Counted from the stretch's first letter, positions 1-8,034 are shown. The stretch is 27,095 bases of DNA from Peptococcaceae bacterium BRH_c23 (GCA_000961805.1 LADV01000127.1:1-27095), one strand, 5' to 3'. Notes: generated from the sequence alone by a model not told the origin. Numbers and translations are program-made.

Positions 1-153
1 TTGACCTTAAATGGTTTGAAAAGATTGGTTTTGTCAGTCTGTTAGGTGTTTACGAAAATCTTTGTGCTAAAAAGGCGAACTGATGGAAGAGCCGTGTGCG
101 ATGGTCCGCATGCACGGTTCCGTGAGAGGGGCGAGTAATCGCCCCTACTCTAT
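1..153 (+). mobile_element. Group II intron, 3' end (domains V and VI)
   Basis: This is the last part of a bacterial group II intron entering from the left edge. After the maturase stop codon comes a domain V hairpin starting GAGCCGTGTGCG at 89 and closing with TGCACGGTTC at 120. Domain VI follows as a 7-bp stem (GGGGCGA 128-134 / TCGCCCC 139-145) with a GTAA loop. The intron should end just after CTACTCTAT near 153; the exact junction is not determinable without the 5' exon. The domain V sequence is the family signature, so identity is firm. Whether the intron is complete and mobile depends on sequence outside the window. Confidence 0.82.
3..83 (+). CDS. ltrA: Intron-encoded reverse transcriptase/maturase, C-terminal tail (partial)
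   Basis: Only the last 26 codons are inside the window. They read DLKWFEKIGFVSLLGVYENL and then CAKKAN before a TGA stop. The W-F-E-K-I-G...L-L...Y-E pattern is typical of the very end of group II intron maturases, and the stop falls six bases before domain V, as expected for an ORF in domain IV. No catalytic residues are visible in this piece. The gene symbol is generic. Confidence 0.7.
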   Translation, partial: DLKWFEKIGFVSLLGVYENLCAKKAN

Positions 154-228
154 ATTTGTTGAGAGACAAGGGGAAGATTGTAAGGAGTATACGATACATT
201 ACAAAATGCAAAAAAGCTTACGGAATAC

Positions 229-261
229 AAGGGATTCTTACCTAAAAGGTGAGAATCCCTT
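229..261. terminator. Hairpin between the intron and the araC-type gene
   Basis: An inverted repeat pairs AAGGGATTCTTACC (229-242) with GGTGAGAATCCCTT (248-261); one G-T pair interrupts it and the loop is A-rich. It lies 37 bases beyond the stop of the leftward AraC-type gene and could end its transcript. Neither side has a clean T-run, so a bidirectional or imperfect terminator is the most that can be said. Confidence 0.4.
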
Positions 262-297
262 GCTTATTAAAAGCATATGGAGTTTTTGATTACTTGA

Positions 298-1146
298 TTA
301 AAATGGTGTGTTCCTAAACTCGCGCGGCGTTACTCCAACATTATTGCGGAAATTGACCACAAAATTTGATTCTGCAGAAAATCCGCATTCGACGGCGATT
401 TCCTTGATCTGAAGGGTTGTTTTCTTTAGTAGCATCTTTGCATGGTTTAATCGGGTTTTTACTACATACTCATATGGGGAATAACCGGTATCCTTTTTAA
501 AGTTTCTGGCAAAATGGAAAGGACTTATATTCACATAGGAAGCAATAACTTTAAGATTGAGCTTTTCTTTAAAGTTAGTCTCGATAAATGCCATAGCTTC
601 TAAAACAGGGTCAAATTTATCAGGTTTCGGTACAATGAAATCATAAGAGAGCATGAGTAATTCCGAAAGCATCCTCTGGATATAACATGACATTAAGGGC
701 TCGGAAAGGGGGCTACATGCCCTTGCATCTTCGAGGATCATATTCAGATACTTGGGTATTATTAGACAATTACTCAAAGGGATGACACATCCGAAACGAT
801 CATAAATCAGTTCAAATAGTTCCTTGCTAATGTTACCGTCATAATGAAGCCACAACGTCGTCCATCCGGTATTCGTATAATATCGATGTGGCCTATAACA
901 GTTGACAATTACTAAATCATTTTCTTTGGCTGTATATACTCTGTCATTATAACAGACCGTTCCTTGACCTTTTACTATAAACATAAGAAGGTAACTGTGG
1001 TATTTGTCCCTTTCTACATAGTAGTTATGATCACAGGAGAATTTGCCTGTACATATTAGATGAAAGAAAAGAGATTTTGCCAGGTTACTGGGCGTGAAAA
1101 AGTAATATTCCGATTCTTCAAGTACTCCTTTTTCATGCACCCTCAT
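298..1146 (-). CDS. AraC-family transcriptional regulator with cupin-like sensor
   Basis: A 282-residue regulator of usual AraC length. The N-terminal part (about 40-110) has the beta-rich cupin pattern of AraC_binding domains, including G-Q-G-T and a D-L-V-I-V-N-C-Y-R-P-H segment. The C-terminal 100 residues hold two helix-turn-helix motifs: the first around KVIASYVNISPFHFARNFKK, the second around IKEIAVECGFSAESNFVVNF, closed by the usual GVTPREFR. The start is ATG preceded by GAGGGGG at 7 bases. It is transcribed away from the methyltransferase operon and shares a 262-bp upstream region with it. It is therefore the natural candidate to sense that operon's substrate and activate it. The ligand is unknown. 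Confidence 0.9.
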   Translation of the reverse strand: MRVHEKGVLEESEYYFFTPSNLAKSLFFHLICTGKFSCDHNYYVERDKYHSYLLMFIVKGQGTVCYNDRVYTAKENDLVIVNCYRPHRYYTNTGWTTLWLHYDGNISKELFELIYDRFGCVIPLSNCLIIPKYLNMILEDARACSPLSEPLMSCYIQRMLSELLMLSYDFIVPKPDKFDPVLEAMAFIETNFKEKLNLKVIASYVNISPFHFARNFKKDTGYSPYEYVVKTRLNHAKMLLKKTTLQIKEIAVECGFSAESNFVVNFRNNVGVTPREFRNTPF

Positions 1147-1408
1147 AATGAAGCCCCCTCACGATAATTCAATAGCAAGATTTCGAAATACATCAGCAAC
1201 ATAAAGTAATGAAAGGTTATGAAATCAGTATATAATATGAATTAAGACCAAGCAAGATTTACCCCATAAAATTTGATGATGCCATTAGGCGCTCGGGAAT
1301 GGGAGAAGAGGGGTGGGTATTAAGTAATTATCGTTTGTTACAGAGTTGGATTAGAGCCTGTTAAGAAATGGTAGTCTGTTTATCTAAGGTCAGAAGGTAG
1401 GGAAGAAC
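1147..1408. other. Divergent intergenic region between AraC regulator and methyltransferase operon
   Basis: This stretch should carry the promoters of both divergent units. A TATAAT at 1231-1236 faces the methyltransferase genes but has no good -35 at 17 bp, as expected for an activator-dependent promoter. No clear inverted repeat, riboswitch or cobalamin box was recognised. The ribosome binding site before the gene at 1409 (GGTAGGGAAG) is weak. Confidence 0.4.
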
Positions 1409-2221
1409 ATGTTAATTGTAGGCGAACTTATTAATACTAGTCGAAAAGCAATTAGTGAGTCGGTTGATAACGGTGACGCACAGTATATTAAGAAGATAGC
1501 GATCGAACAAGTAGAAGCCGGGGCGGATTATTTGGATGTAAATTGCGGAACTAAGGTCTTTCGTGAAAAGGAAACAATGGAATGGCTCATAAACACAATC
1601 CAAGAAGTGGTTCAGGTCCCGCTATGCATAGATAGCCCGAATTCTGAGGTTCTAGAAGCGGGTCTAGCGTTATGTAAGTATGGACAGCCCATGATTAACT
1701 CGATTACTGATGAGAAGGAACGTTTTCAAAAAGTCATCCCCTTAGTATCTAAGTATAAAGCTAAAATTATTGCACTATGCATGGACGATACGGGAATTCC
1801 AGAAACGGCTGATGGCCGTATGAGGATACTTAAAAGTTTATATGTGAATCTTCAGGCTAGTGGGGTTCCGGATTATGATATGTATGTTGATCCACTTGTA
1901 ATGCCGATCAGTAGTGTTGAAACAGCGGGAATGGAGGTCCTGGATACTATTAAGGCGATAAAGACAGAATATCCGAATGTACATTTTATGTGTGGGTTGA
2001 GTAATGTTTCTTATGGGCTGCCGAACCGGAAAACATTGAACCGACTATTCGTGGTTCAAACTATGACATTGGGCATGGATGGTTATATATTAAATCCTAC
2101 TGACAGGGGAATGATGGGAACAATTTTTGCTACCCAAGCTTTAATGGGGCAAGATTCATATTGTATGCGTTACTTGAGTGCGCATAGGACGGGTTTATAT
2201 GAGGAGCAGCAAAAAAGTTAA
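1409..2221 (+). CDS. Pterin-binding methyltransferase (MeTr/MtgA-type, corrinoid:tetrahydrofolate)
   Basis: A 270-residue TIM-barrel protein of the pterin-binding family, which includes AcsE, MtgA/MtvA-type methyltransferase II and the MetH folate domain. It most likely moves a methyl group between the corrinoid protein encoded two genes downstream and tetrahydrofolate in the cytoplasm. Family residues are in place: D43 in DYLDVNCG, D75 in CIDSPN, N97 in MINSIT, D161 in DPLVMP and N199 in GLSNVSYGLPNR, matching the pterin-binding Asp/Asn set known from MeTr. The length is right for the family. It is first in a three-gene operon followed at 66 bp by a UroD-fold methyltransferase. No signal peptide. 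A role in dihydropteroate synthesis is unlikely given this context. Confidence 0.88.
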   Translation: MLIVGELINTSRKAISESVDNGDAQYIKKIAIEQVEAGADYLDVNCGTKVFREKETMEWLINTIQEVVQVPLCIDSPNSEVLEAGLALCKYGQPMINSITDEKERFQKVIPLVSKYKAKIIALCMDDTGIPETADGRMRILKSLYVNLQASGVPDYDMYVDPLVMPISSVETAGMEVLDTIKAIKTEYPNVHFMCGLSNVSYGLPNRKTLNRLFVVQTMTLGMDGYILNPTDRGMMGTIFATQALMGQDSYCMRYLSAHRTGLYEEQQKS

Positions 2222-2287
2222 TTATGACAATCACTGTTATAAAGCTAAATGTAAACTATTTTTTAATTACGAGAGGAGTTAAACACT

Positions 2288-3418
2288 ATGAATCATCGTG
2301 AAAGGGTATTAGCGGTTTTAAATAAGAAGCTACCGGATCGAGTACCTATGGATTTATGTAACTCTGCGAGCTTTATTAATGACCCGGCTTATTTTGCCTT
2401 AAAAAAATATTTAAATATTGAGGGTGATATTGAGCAGTTTCGCAAAAATTTCACAGCAAACTATTATGATCAGCGTGTGTTAGAAGCCCTAGACATTGAT
2501 TTTCGCCACGTTGGGCTAAAACCACCTACGGGTTACCAAAATAAAACCTACGTTGATGGCTCTTTCTCTGATGAATGGGGTGTTGTATATAGGTTATTAG
2601 GAAACGAAAGAGCTATCGTAAAATATCCTTTAATGGAAGCAGACGAGAGTGATCTTGATAAATATTCATGGCTTGATCCATATGCTCCCGGACGTACTGA
2701 GGGTTTAGCCGAACGTGCACGAGATTTGTACGAAAATACAGATTATGCTGTTGCTGCACATGCTGCACATAATTATGGTTTTTTCGATACGGCTTGGATT
2801 ATGAGGGGATTTGATAACTTCCTAGTTGACCTTATGATTAATAAGCCATTTGCCAAGCATTTATTAGGGAAAATTCTCGATATATTTTTAGGATTACATG
2901 AGGTGTATCTAAATGCAGTGGGCCCAAATATTCATACGATAATATTTTGTGAAGACTATGGGATGCAGAATGCTCCATTTATCTCTCCTGCGTTATATAA
3001 AGAAATGTTACAACCGTTCCATAAAGAACTTTTCGCCTTTATTAAAAAGAAGGCACCTCAGGTTAAAATAATATTCCATAGTTGTGGGGCTGTTTATCCA
3101 TTGATTCCTTTGTTAATTGAAGCAGGAATTGATGTTTTGAATCCTATCCAGCATACGGCTCAGGGAATGGATCCGCTCAAAATAAAGAAGGAATTTGGAT
3201 CTGAAGTTATATTTCATGGTGGGATAGATGTTCAGCATGCTCTATCTGGAAGCGTAGAGGGTGTGGAAAAAGAAGTTAAAAATATGATTGACGTATTAGG
3301 ACAAAACGGTGGTTATATCGTGGCGCCTGCCAATGTCGTTTCGGGAGAAACTCCTCCTGAAAACATCGCGAGTCTATACAGGATGGCAGCAAACTATGGC
3401 ACGTATGATTTGAAATAA
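2288..3418 (+). CDS. UroD-family corrinoid methyltransferase (MtaA/CmuA/O-demethylase-type)
   Basis: A 376-residue uroporphyrinogen-decarboxylase-fold protein. Relatives transfer methyl groups to or from corrinoid proteins (MtaA, MtbA, CmuA and aryl-ether O-demethylases). The N-terminus (NHRERVLAVLNKKLPDRVPM) is typical, and FHSCG supplies zinc-ligand candidates H264 and C266. In MtaA a third ligand is a cysteine near the C-terminus; here the matching segment, APANVVSGETPPEN (346-359), has none. This points to a variant zinc site or different chemistry. The RBS is GAGAGGAG, 8 bases before ATG. Its place between methyltransferase II and a corrinoid protein makes it the probable substrate-specific methyltransferase I. 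A methoxylated compound is the favoured but unproven substrate. True heme-pathway HemE is unlikely. Confidence 0.85.
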   Translation: MNHRERVLAVLNKKLPDRVPMDLCNSASFINDPAYFALKKYLNIEGDIEQFRKNFTANYYDQRVLEALDIDFRHVGLKPPTGYQNKTYVDGSFSDEWGVVYRLLGNERAIVKYPLMEADESDLDKYSWLDPYAPGRTEGLAERARDLYENTDYAVAAHAAHNYGFFDTAWIMRGFDNFLVDLMINKPFAKHLLGKILDIFLGLHEVYLNAVGPNIHTIIFCEDYGMQNAPFISPALYKEMLQPFHKELFAFIKKKAPQVKIIFHSCGAVYPLIPLLIEAGIDVLNPIQHTAQGMDPLKIKKEFGSEVIFHGGIDVQHALSGSVEGVEKEVKNMIDVLGQNGGYIVAPANVVSGETPPENIASLYRMAANYGTYDLK

Positions 3419-3467
3419 TAGGTTAGGCTATGGTTATATATTTTAAAATAGAAAAGGAGTCGAAGAA

Positions 3468-4100
3468 ATGCAAATCCTAGATGAAATTAAAGAAGCACTT
3501 ATGAGCGGAGATGCCAATCAAGTTCGGGAGCGAGCCACTAAAGCACTGGAAGCAGGCCTAGATCCGGTTACGATTATCAATGAGGGGTTTATTATGGCTA
3601 TGAATGTTATCGGAACTAAGTTTAGAAATAATGAAATTTATGTGCCTGAAGTATTAATTGCCGCTAGGGCAATGCATGCTGGACTGGATATAGTTAAACC
3701 CCTTTTGACTGGCGATGCCCAGCAAGGGAAAGGAACTGTATTAATTGGTACTGTGAAGGGGGATCTTCACGATATCGGGAAAAACTTGGTTATTATGATG
3801 TTGCAGGGTGGCGGTTTTGAAGTGGTTGATTTGGGAATAGATGTTTCGGCAGAAAAGTTTGTGGAGGCTGTTGAACAAAACAAGCCGGATGTCGTAGCAA
3901 TTTCTGCCTTATTAACCTCAACAATGACAAATATGAAGACTGTTATTGATGAGTTAGCCGCTTATCGCGATAAGGTGAAAATAATTGTGGGCGGTGCCCC
4001 GGTTACGCAGAATTTCGCTGATCAGATTGGTGCCGACGCTTATGCTCCGGATGGTGCCTCGGCGGTAGAGAAGGTTCGTGAACTTATAGGTATAGTCTAA
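3468..4100 (+). CDS. Methyltransferase cognate corrinoid protein (MtaC/MtgC/MttC-type)
   Basis: A 210-residue two-domain corrinoid carrier. Residues 1-85 are the helical cap domain (B12-binding_2). Residues 88-210 are the Rossmann-like B12-binding domain with the base-off/His-on signature D99-L-H101-D-I-G104. The later elements VAISALLTST and VGGAPVT line the corrinoid tail pocket. His101 should be the lower cobalt ligand. It shuttles the methyl group between the two methyltransferases encoded upstream. Length and domain order are normal. The RBS AAAAGGAG stands 8 bases before ATG, and a terminator at 4164-4205 closes the unit. No reductive activase (RamA/RACo type) is in the window, so reactivation of Co(II) must be encoded elsewhere. 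Confidence 0.93.
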   Translation: MQILDEIKEALMSGDANQVRERATKALEAGLDPVTIINEGFIMAMNVIGTKFRNNEIYVPEVLIAARAMHAGLDIVKPLLTGDAQQGKGTVLIGTVKGDLHDIGKNLVIMMLQGGGFEVVDLGIDVSAEKFVEAVEQNKPDVVAISALLTSTMTNMKTVIDELAAYRDKVKIIVGGAPVTQNFADQIGADAYAPDGASAVEKVRELIGIV

Positions 4101-4163
4101 AATAGTGTTTTACCTCTATGCAGTAGGGAATTTCCCATAACAGAGCAACTCGTTAGATGCCAT

Positions 4164-4205
4164 AAACGCCTGTCAACGTTGATTGAAACGTGGATGGGCG
4201 TTTTT
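4164..4205 (+). terminator. Rho-independent terminator of the corrinoid methyltransferase operon
   Basis: The stem AAACGCC (4164-4170) pairs with GGGCGTTT, an inner AACGTT/AACGT pairing extends it, and a T-run ends it at 4205. It lies 63 bases past the corrinoid protein stop. Confidence 0.7.
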
Positions 4206-4501
4206 ACATGTGTTGGTTGGTTGCGCACACAATTGGGATCTTTATCTGAGAGGTGCGCATTTTACTTCTCGACCCACGTGTGGAAGGGCAAGATTGGGAA
4301 GCTGAATTTCACCTGAAGATCGTGGAGGCGGCAGGTAATCGGGTCCTGATGAGACTAATGATTAACCTAGAGGAAGTAACCGACCTCAACTCAACCATTA
4401 GGACGCAAGGGCAAGAATCCTCCCCATTTCAATGAGGAGGATTCTTGCCCGTTACTATTTGTCGGTCGATATTTCTGATAATAATGGTATTTAATAGGGA
4501 T
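4206..4501. other. Non-coding stretch with a long perfect hairpin
   Basis: No convincing gene is present. A 60-codon GTG-started reading frame (4253-4435, GAGAGG just upstream) runs into the left arm of a perfect 15-bp hairpin: GGGCAAGAATCCTCC at 4409-4423 pairs with GGAGGATTCTTGCCC at 4436-4450 over a 12-base loop. The hairpin has no following T-run on either strand. It may end transcripts coming from either side or be the scar of a lost element. Confidence 0.45.
4409..4450. repeat. Perfect 15-bp inverted repeat
   Basis: The two arms, 4409-4423 and 4436-4450, are exactly complementary and separated by CCATTTCAATGA. The stem is stable and symmetric but lacks a poly-T tail, so it is listed as an inverted repeat rather than a terminator. 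It lies between two convergent units, the methyltransferase operon and the chemoreceptor. Confidence 0.6.
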
Positions 4502-4657
4502 TTATGTTATGTCAACAGTCTTCCTCAGTGCTTGGCTATCCGTGGTGGCCTCGATGATCCGGATGATATTGCTTGCTGCTTCCGGTTTGACCATTAGTTC
4601 AGCACCGTTGACAATAACATATTCGCCTCCCGTCTGAAAATTGGAATTCTCGGGGAC
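4502..4657 (-). pseudogene. Remnant: C-terminal tail of a probable Gfo/Idh/MocA-type oxidoreductase
   Basis: Directly after the chemoreceptor stop, and in the same reading frame, 51 further codons stay open before a TAA at 4502-4504. They encode VPENSNFQTGGEYVIVNGAE, then a segment with L-M-V-K-P-E-A and N-I-I-R-I-I-E-A, then a tail ending TVDIT. The V-K-P-E-A...V/I-I-R-I-I-E-A pattern is what the last residues of Gfo/Idh/MocA dehydrogenases look like. There is no start codon or RBS, and the body of the gene is missing. I read it as gene debris joined to the chemoreceptor by a past deletion. The family call is from memory of motifs and moderately uncertain. Confidence 0.45.
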
Positions 4658-6799
4658 TTATAATTTAAAAAACTTGATGTTTTCTTCAAGGTCTTCAGCC
4701 ATTTTCGCTAACATGGTTGCTGCATCGCGAATATCCTCCATCGAAGCATCTTGCTCCTCAGTCATCGAGACAATACTTTCCATACTATAGGCGATTTCCT
4801 GAGGGATGTCGGCTACTACCTTGATTGCAGTTACCATGCCATTAAGTTGAAGGCCTATTTCCCTGACCGCAGCAGCAGCTTGTCTAGCTAAGGCGGTAAA
4901 GTCATTAACCCCTTGAGAGATATCTTGAAAGGCTTGACCAGCTGCATTGGCCATTGCTAGTCCTTCATGAACCGTTGACTTACCTTCCTCAGCCACTTTA
5001 ACGGCTATGGTGGTTTCGTGTTTGACTTGACCGATTAAATTACTTATTTGGCCGGCAGCTACGCTTGATTGCTCAGCAAGTTTCCGAACCTCGTCGGCAA
5101 CCACGGCAAACCCCCGTCCTTGCTCACCGGCTCGCGCGGCTTCGATGGCAGCATTAAGAGCAAGCAAATTGGTTTGCGCGGCAATATTCGTGATCAGAGT
5201 CAGGATTTGGTCAATTGCTACTGTCTTCTTGCCCAAACTATTGGTTACATCGGCGATGTGGTTAACTTTTTGCTCAATTGACAGCATTTGTTTGACAGCC
5301 TTTTGAACGACCAAATCTCCGTTGGCAGCTTTAGCTACGGTGGCCCGGGAGCCATCCGCGACTTTGTCAATATGCCTGATGATCTCAGTAATCTGGTCGG
5401 TAACATGTGTGGAGGCCTTATTTGTTGCTTCAAGGCTGGCAAGCCTTTCCTTAATTCCGTTCGTCACGTCCTGAATTGAAGAAGCGATATGTCCGGTAGC
5501 CTGACGTCCCTCGTCGGCACTGGCTGTGAGTTCCTCCGAGGATGCTGCAAGTTGTTCGGAAGAACTCACAAGGCCTTGAATGATTGATTTTAGTTGTGTT
5601 GTCATGGTATTAAGATTTCTTGTCATTGCCCCGAACTCGTCCTTGGATCTGGCGTTCAGAGTGGTACTGAGATCTCCGGAGGTAATTAATTCAGCCATCC
5701 CATTAACTCGCTGAATGTTTTTAACGATGTAATAGCTGTACCAATAGAAGATTACCCCGCACACCAGGGCAGCGCAAATGATGAGGGCAAGCATACGGTA
5801 TAAGAGGGCCTGGAGTGGAGAGAGAAGCTCTGCTTCGGAAATATCGGCAGCCAAGATCCACCCCAAGTTAGGGACTTGGGCATGATAAACCCGACGCGCT
5901 CCATTATTAGTATAAGAAAAACTGCCATCCTTGTTCAAAAGCATGGTCTTCGCGCCAACCTGCAGACTTAGGTTTGAATCTTCAGTGATTATTTCTTTGA
6001 GAATTTTGTTTTGGTCAGGACCTGCTAAGTAGGTTCCGTCGGTGTCGAGAAGATAAAAATTGGCTTTGACCTCCATCTGCATGCCTTTGATGATCTGTTG
6101 TAAAGTGACAAAATCAAGATCCCCTGTGGCGACACCTTGAAATTTACCCTGGGCATCAAAGAAAGGCGCGCTGACTGTCATCATTGGGCCCTTTGTGACT
6201 TTACTGTAAAAGGGGCCGGTCCACACCGACTTGTTTTTGCTCTCGCTGGCAGCTCTATACCATTGTTGAGACGGGTAATCATATTGGTCAGTCGAATATT
6301 CCTCCGTGTAAGTGGGCAGGCCTTGATTCTTATAGACATATGGCCCGAAGTATTTCAGATCGGCCTTGAAAGCATAAGGTTCGAACCAGATACCTGTACC
6401 AAAAGTAACGTCGCTGACTGTCACTACGCGTTGGAGCAGATCCTCATACCCTTTGGCATCGAATTTATGACTGCTTGCTTCGACTGTCCTGGCGAGGCTC
6501 TGCACCAGCGTGTCATGGGCAGTAAGGTTTTTACTCATATCTTCAATGGTTTTGTCAAGCTGGGCGTGGATGCTGTTTTCAATTTCCCGATTCAATAACG
6601 TTTTAGAGAACTGGTAGCTGACACCTGCTATAACAACTAATGTCAGAATGATTAAAGGCAAAACAGTCATTAAAGTCTTGAACTGAATACCAGCAAAACG
6701 GGAATTCCGGCTTCTCCAGTTTCCTCGACCGGCAATCCCGAGAATTTTGCCTTTGAAAGCAGTTGATATACTGCTAAAACGGGAATTCTTGACTCTCAA
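4658..6799 (-). CDS. Methyl-accepting chemotaxis protein with Cache sensor domain
   Basis: A 713-residue transmembrane chemoreceptor. A basic cytoplasmic leader (1-42) precedes TM1 (about 43-66). A periplasmic-side double-Cache domain follows (about 70-330, with [22 protein letters not shown] and GVATGDLDF), then TM2 (about 335-358), HAMP (about 357-412) and a long signalling coiled coil. The hairpin tip, with [20 protein letters not shown] near 540-560, binds CheA/CheW. There is no CheR-binding pentapeptide at the C-terminus (FFKL). The start is TTG at 6797-6799 with only a weak AAGGTGTGA upstream; the next in-frame ATG (codon 43) would remove the leader and clip TM1. The leader contains the tetrapeptide NSRF twice, from a repeated 12-base sequence. 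dCache domains usually bind small organic ligands; this one is unknown. Confidence 0.92.
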   Translation of the reverse strand: MRVKNSRFSSISTAFKGKILGIAGRGNWRSRNSRFAGIQFKTLMTVLPLIILTLVVIAGVSYQFSKTLLNREIENSIHAQLDKTIEDMSKNLTAHDTLVQSLARTVEASSHKFDAKGYEDLLQRVVTVSDVTFGTGIWFEPYAFKADLKYFGPYVYKNQGLPTYTEEYSTDQYDYPSQQWYRAASESKNKSVWTGPFYSKVTKGPMMTVSAPFFDAQGKFQGVATGDLDFVTLQQIIKGMQMEVKANFYLLDTDGTYLAGPDQNKILKEIITEDSNLSLQVGAKTMLLNKDGSFSYTNNGARRVYHAQVPNLGWILAADISEAELLSPLQALLYRMLALIICAALVCGVIFYWYSYYIVKNIQRVNGMAELITSGDLSTTLNARSKDEFGAMTRNLNTMTTQLKSIIQGLVSSSEQLAASSEELTASADEGRQATGHIASSIQDVTNGIKERLASLEATNKASTHVTDQITEIIRHIDKVADGSRATVAKAANGDLVVQKAVKQMLSIEQKVNHIADVTNSLGKKTVAIDQILTLITNIAAQTNLLALNAAIEAARAGEQGRGFAVVADEVRKLAEQSSVAAGQISNLIGQVKHETTIAVKVAEEGKSTVHEGLAMANAAGQAFQDISQGVNDFTALARQAAAAVREIGLQLNGMVTAIKVVADIPQEIAYSMESIVSMTEEQDASMEDIRDAATMLAKMAEDLEENIKFFKL

Positions 6800-6835
6800 A
6801 TTAGTTATTTTTCATCACACCTTAACCACGTTCTT

Positions 6836-6875
6836 AAATAAAATAATCCTTTAGATTAAAAGGATTATTTTATTT
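6836..6875 (-). terminator. A/T-rich hairpin terminator downstream of the leftward aldolase gene
   Basis: A perfect 17-bp inverted repeat, AAATAAAATAATCCTTT at 6836-6852 with its complement at 6859-6875, has a 6-base loop. On the minus strand it follows the aldolase stop by about 40 bases, and its 3' arm is U-rich (TTATTTTATTT), which suits a factor-independent terminator. It also separates the aldolase from the chemoreceptor gene. Confidence 0.6.
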
Positions 6876-6916
6876 CGCAGGGCAGCTGTTTGCAATTTCA
6901 TTAAATTATATGAAAA

Positions 6917-7759
6917 CTATGCTTTGCCGTTAGACCCGCATAAGCTGATTTTATGCTCAACTACTTGTCCTACTGCTTCGCGTACCTTGAGAACGGCTTT
7001 CCAGGGTTCCTGTTCCGTAATCAATGTTTCAGCCATGGATTTGGCCCAAGCTACTTTTAATTCTGTGCCGACATTGACCTTGGCAATACCTTTCTTGATC
7101 GCCTCTCGGATCATGTCATCAGGAATTCCCGAACCGCCGTGGAGAACCAGCGGTACCTTAACCAGGGAGCAAATTTTCTCAATCAGAGAGAAATTGATGT
7201 TCGGTGGGAATTTATACAAGCCGTGGGCGGTGCCTACAGCAGGAGCAAAAGTATCTATTCCGCTCTCAGTTACCAGCTTTAAAGCTTCGACAGGGTCAGC
7301 TAGGCCCATGTCCGGATTACCGGTTTCTTGTGCATCTTCAATTCCCCCGATATGTCCCAATTCCGCTTCGCTCGTAGCACCTTGCGCACGTGCCAACTCA
7401 ACAGTTTTCCGGGCAAGGGCAATATTTTCATCTAAAGGGAGCGCGGAGGCATCAATCATTACTGAGGTAAAACCATGAGCCAGTGCCCATTCAATCCACT
7501 GCAGGCTGTTGCTATGGTCGAGGTGCAAAGCGACGGGCACTTTAGCTGCTTTGGCAGCTTCTTGAGCCATAGCCGCCGCAGCAATATCCCCGATTTTCTC
7601 CAGATAGATGGGACTAATCTGGAGAATTACCGGAGAATGCTGTTTTTCAGCAGTTTCAATTATGGCCTGCAATATCTCTAAGTTATGGAAGTTGAAGGCT
7701 GGTACAGCGTAATGTCCTTGCCTAGCCTTATTGAGCAAATGAATAGATGGTTCTAACAT
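6917..7759 (-). CDS. Class II fructose/tagatose-bisphosphate aldolase family protein (first copy)
   Basis: A 280-residue zinc aldolase of the FbaA/GatY/KbaY family; members cleave ketose 1,6-bisphosphates or related ketose-1-phosphates into DHAP and an aldehyde. Key residues are visible: the H79-L-D81-H82 motif (catalytic Asp81, zinc ligand His82), E133, H179 in GTAHG and H207 in LHGGSGIPDD, with the phosphate-binding GGSG and NVGTEL loops. Length is normal. The start ATG follows GGAGGAAAT. It is divergent from the GntR-type regulator, and a perfect AATATTGCAATATT operator overlaps its own -35 box, so it is almost certainly in that regulon. It is probably the aldolase of the sugar route encoded to its right; sequence cannot fix its exact substrate. 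Confidence 0.92.
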   Translation of the reverse strand: MLEPSIHLLNKARQGHYAVPAFNFHNLEILQAIIETAEKQHSPVILQISPIYLEKIGDIAAAAMAQEAAKAAKVPVALHLDHSNSLQWIEWALAHGFTSVMIDASALPLDENIALARKTVELARAQGATSEAELGHIGGIEDAQETGNPDMGLADPVEALKLVTESGIDTFAPAVGTAHGLYKFPPNINFSLIEKICSLVKVPLVLHGGSGIPDDMIREAIKKGIAKVNVGTELKVAWAKSMAETLITEQEPWKAVLKVREAVGQVVEHKISLCGSNGKA

Positions 7760-7809
7760 TGGATTTCCTCCCTAAAAATTTAATGTAGGAATTTTCTTAA
7801 AACTCCCTC

Positions 7810-7838
7810 TTGACAGAGCAATACTAACATACTAGAAT
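7810..7838 (+). promoter_or_regulatory. Consensus sigma-70-type promoter facing the GntR gene
   Basis: TTGACA (7810-7815), a 17-bp spacer and TAGAAT (7833-7838) form a near-perfect sigmaA/sigma70 promoter on the plus strand. It sits just upstream of the aldolase start but points the other way, toward the regulator. Its -10 overlaps the -10 of the leftward aldolase promoter. All the operators lie downstream of it, so bound repressor could act as a roadblock. Confidence 0.5.
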
Positions 7839-7865
7839 TATACTTATAAATATGCAATATTGCAA
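7837..7865 (-). promoter_or_regulatory. Promoter of the leftward aldolase gene
   Basis: On the minus strand TTGCAA (plus 7860-7865), a 17-bp spacer and TATAAT (plus 7837-7842) give a good promoter about 80 bp upstream of the aldolase start. The -35 hexamer is the centre of the palindromic operator at 7856-7869, so regulator binding should block RNA polymerase directly. Confidence 0.6.
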
Positions 7866-7869
7866 TATT
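7856..7869. promoter_or_regulatory. Palindromic operator O1, AATATTGCAATATT
   Basis: A perfect 14-bp palindrome centred on the -35 box of the aldolase promoter. The same sequence recurs at 7879-7892 and 8077-8090 and nowhere else that I found. The neighbouring GntR-type regulator is the obvious binder, which is inference. Confidence 0.65.
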
Positions 7870-7877
7870 TAAAATAA

Positions 7878-7894
7878 CAATATTGCAATATTAC
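7878..7894. promoter_or_regulatory. Palindromic operator O2, extended form
   Basis: CAATATTGCAATATTAC contains the same 14-bp palindrome 23 bp (about two helix turns) from O1. Its 17 bases are the exact reverse complement of the site at 8075-8091, so the conserved element is longer than the 14-bp core. A looser GTAATATTAC palindrome follows at 7932-7941. Confidence 0.65.
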
Positions 7895-8034
7895 TTCTTG
7901 AAACCCTTCCCTGCCTTTCCACTTTAGAAACGTAATATTACACTCGATGACTTAGCATCAATTACATATAGTTATACTATTAATCCCGCATACATGAGAA
8001 ACATCGGAATACTTGTTCTTAATTTCATTCACTC

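Noticed and set aside
83..289. A 68-codon reading frame across the left edge
   Set aside because: Its first half is the domain V and VI RNA of the group II intron and the rest overlaps the hairpin at 229-261; no protein family pattern.
1147..1408. Cobalamin riboswitch upstream of the corrinoid operon
   Set aside because: I looked for the conserved B12-box type sequence and long leader fold and found neither in this region or before 2288 and 3468.
4253..4435. A 60-codon GTG frame (RILLLDPRVEGQDWEAEF)
   Set aside because: It has a possible GAGAGG upstream, but it ends inside the left arm of a perfect hairpin, is very short and shows no recognised domain. It is noted under the non-coding stretch instead.
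6137..6598. A 153-codon plus-strand frame
   Set aside because: It is entirely antisense to the Cache domain of the chemoreceptor, whose protein pattern is unmistakable.
6924..7478. A 184-codon plus-strand frame
   Set aside because: Antisense to the class II aldolase with all catalytic motifs on the other strand.
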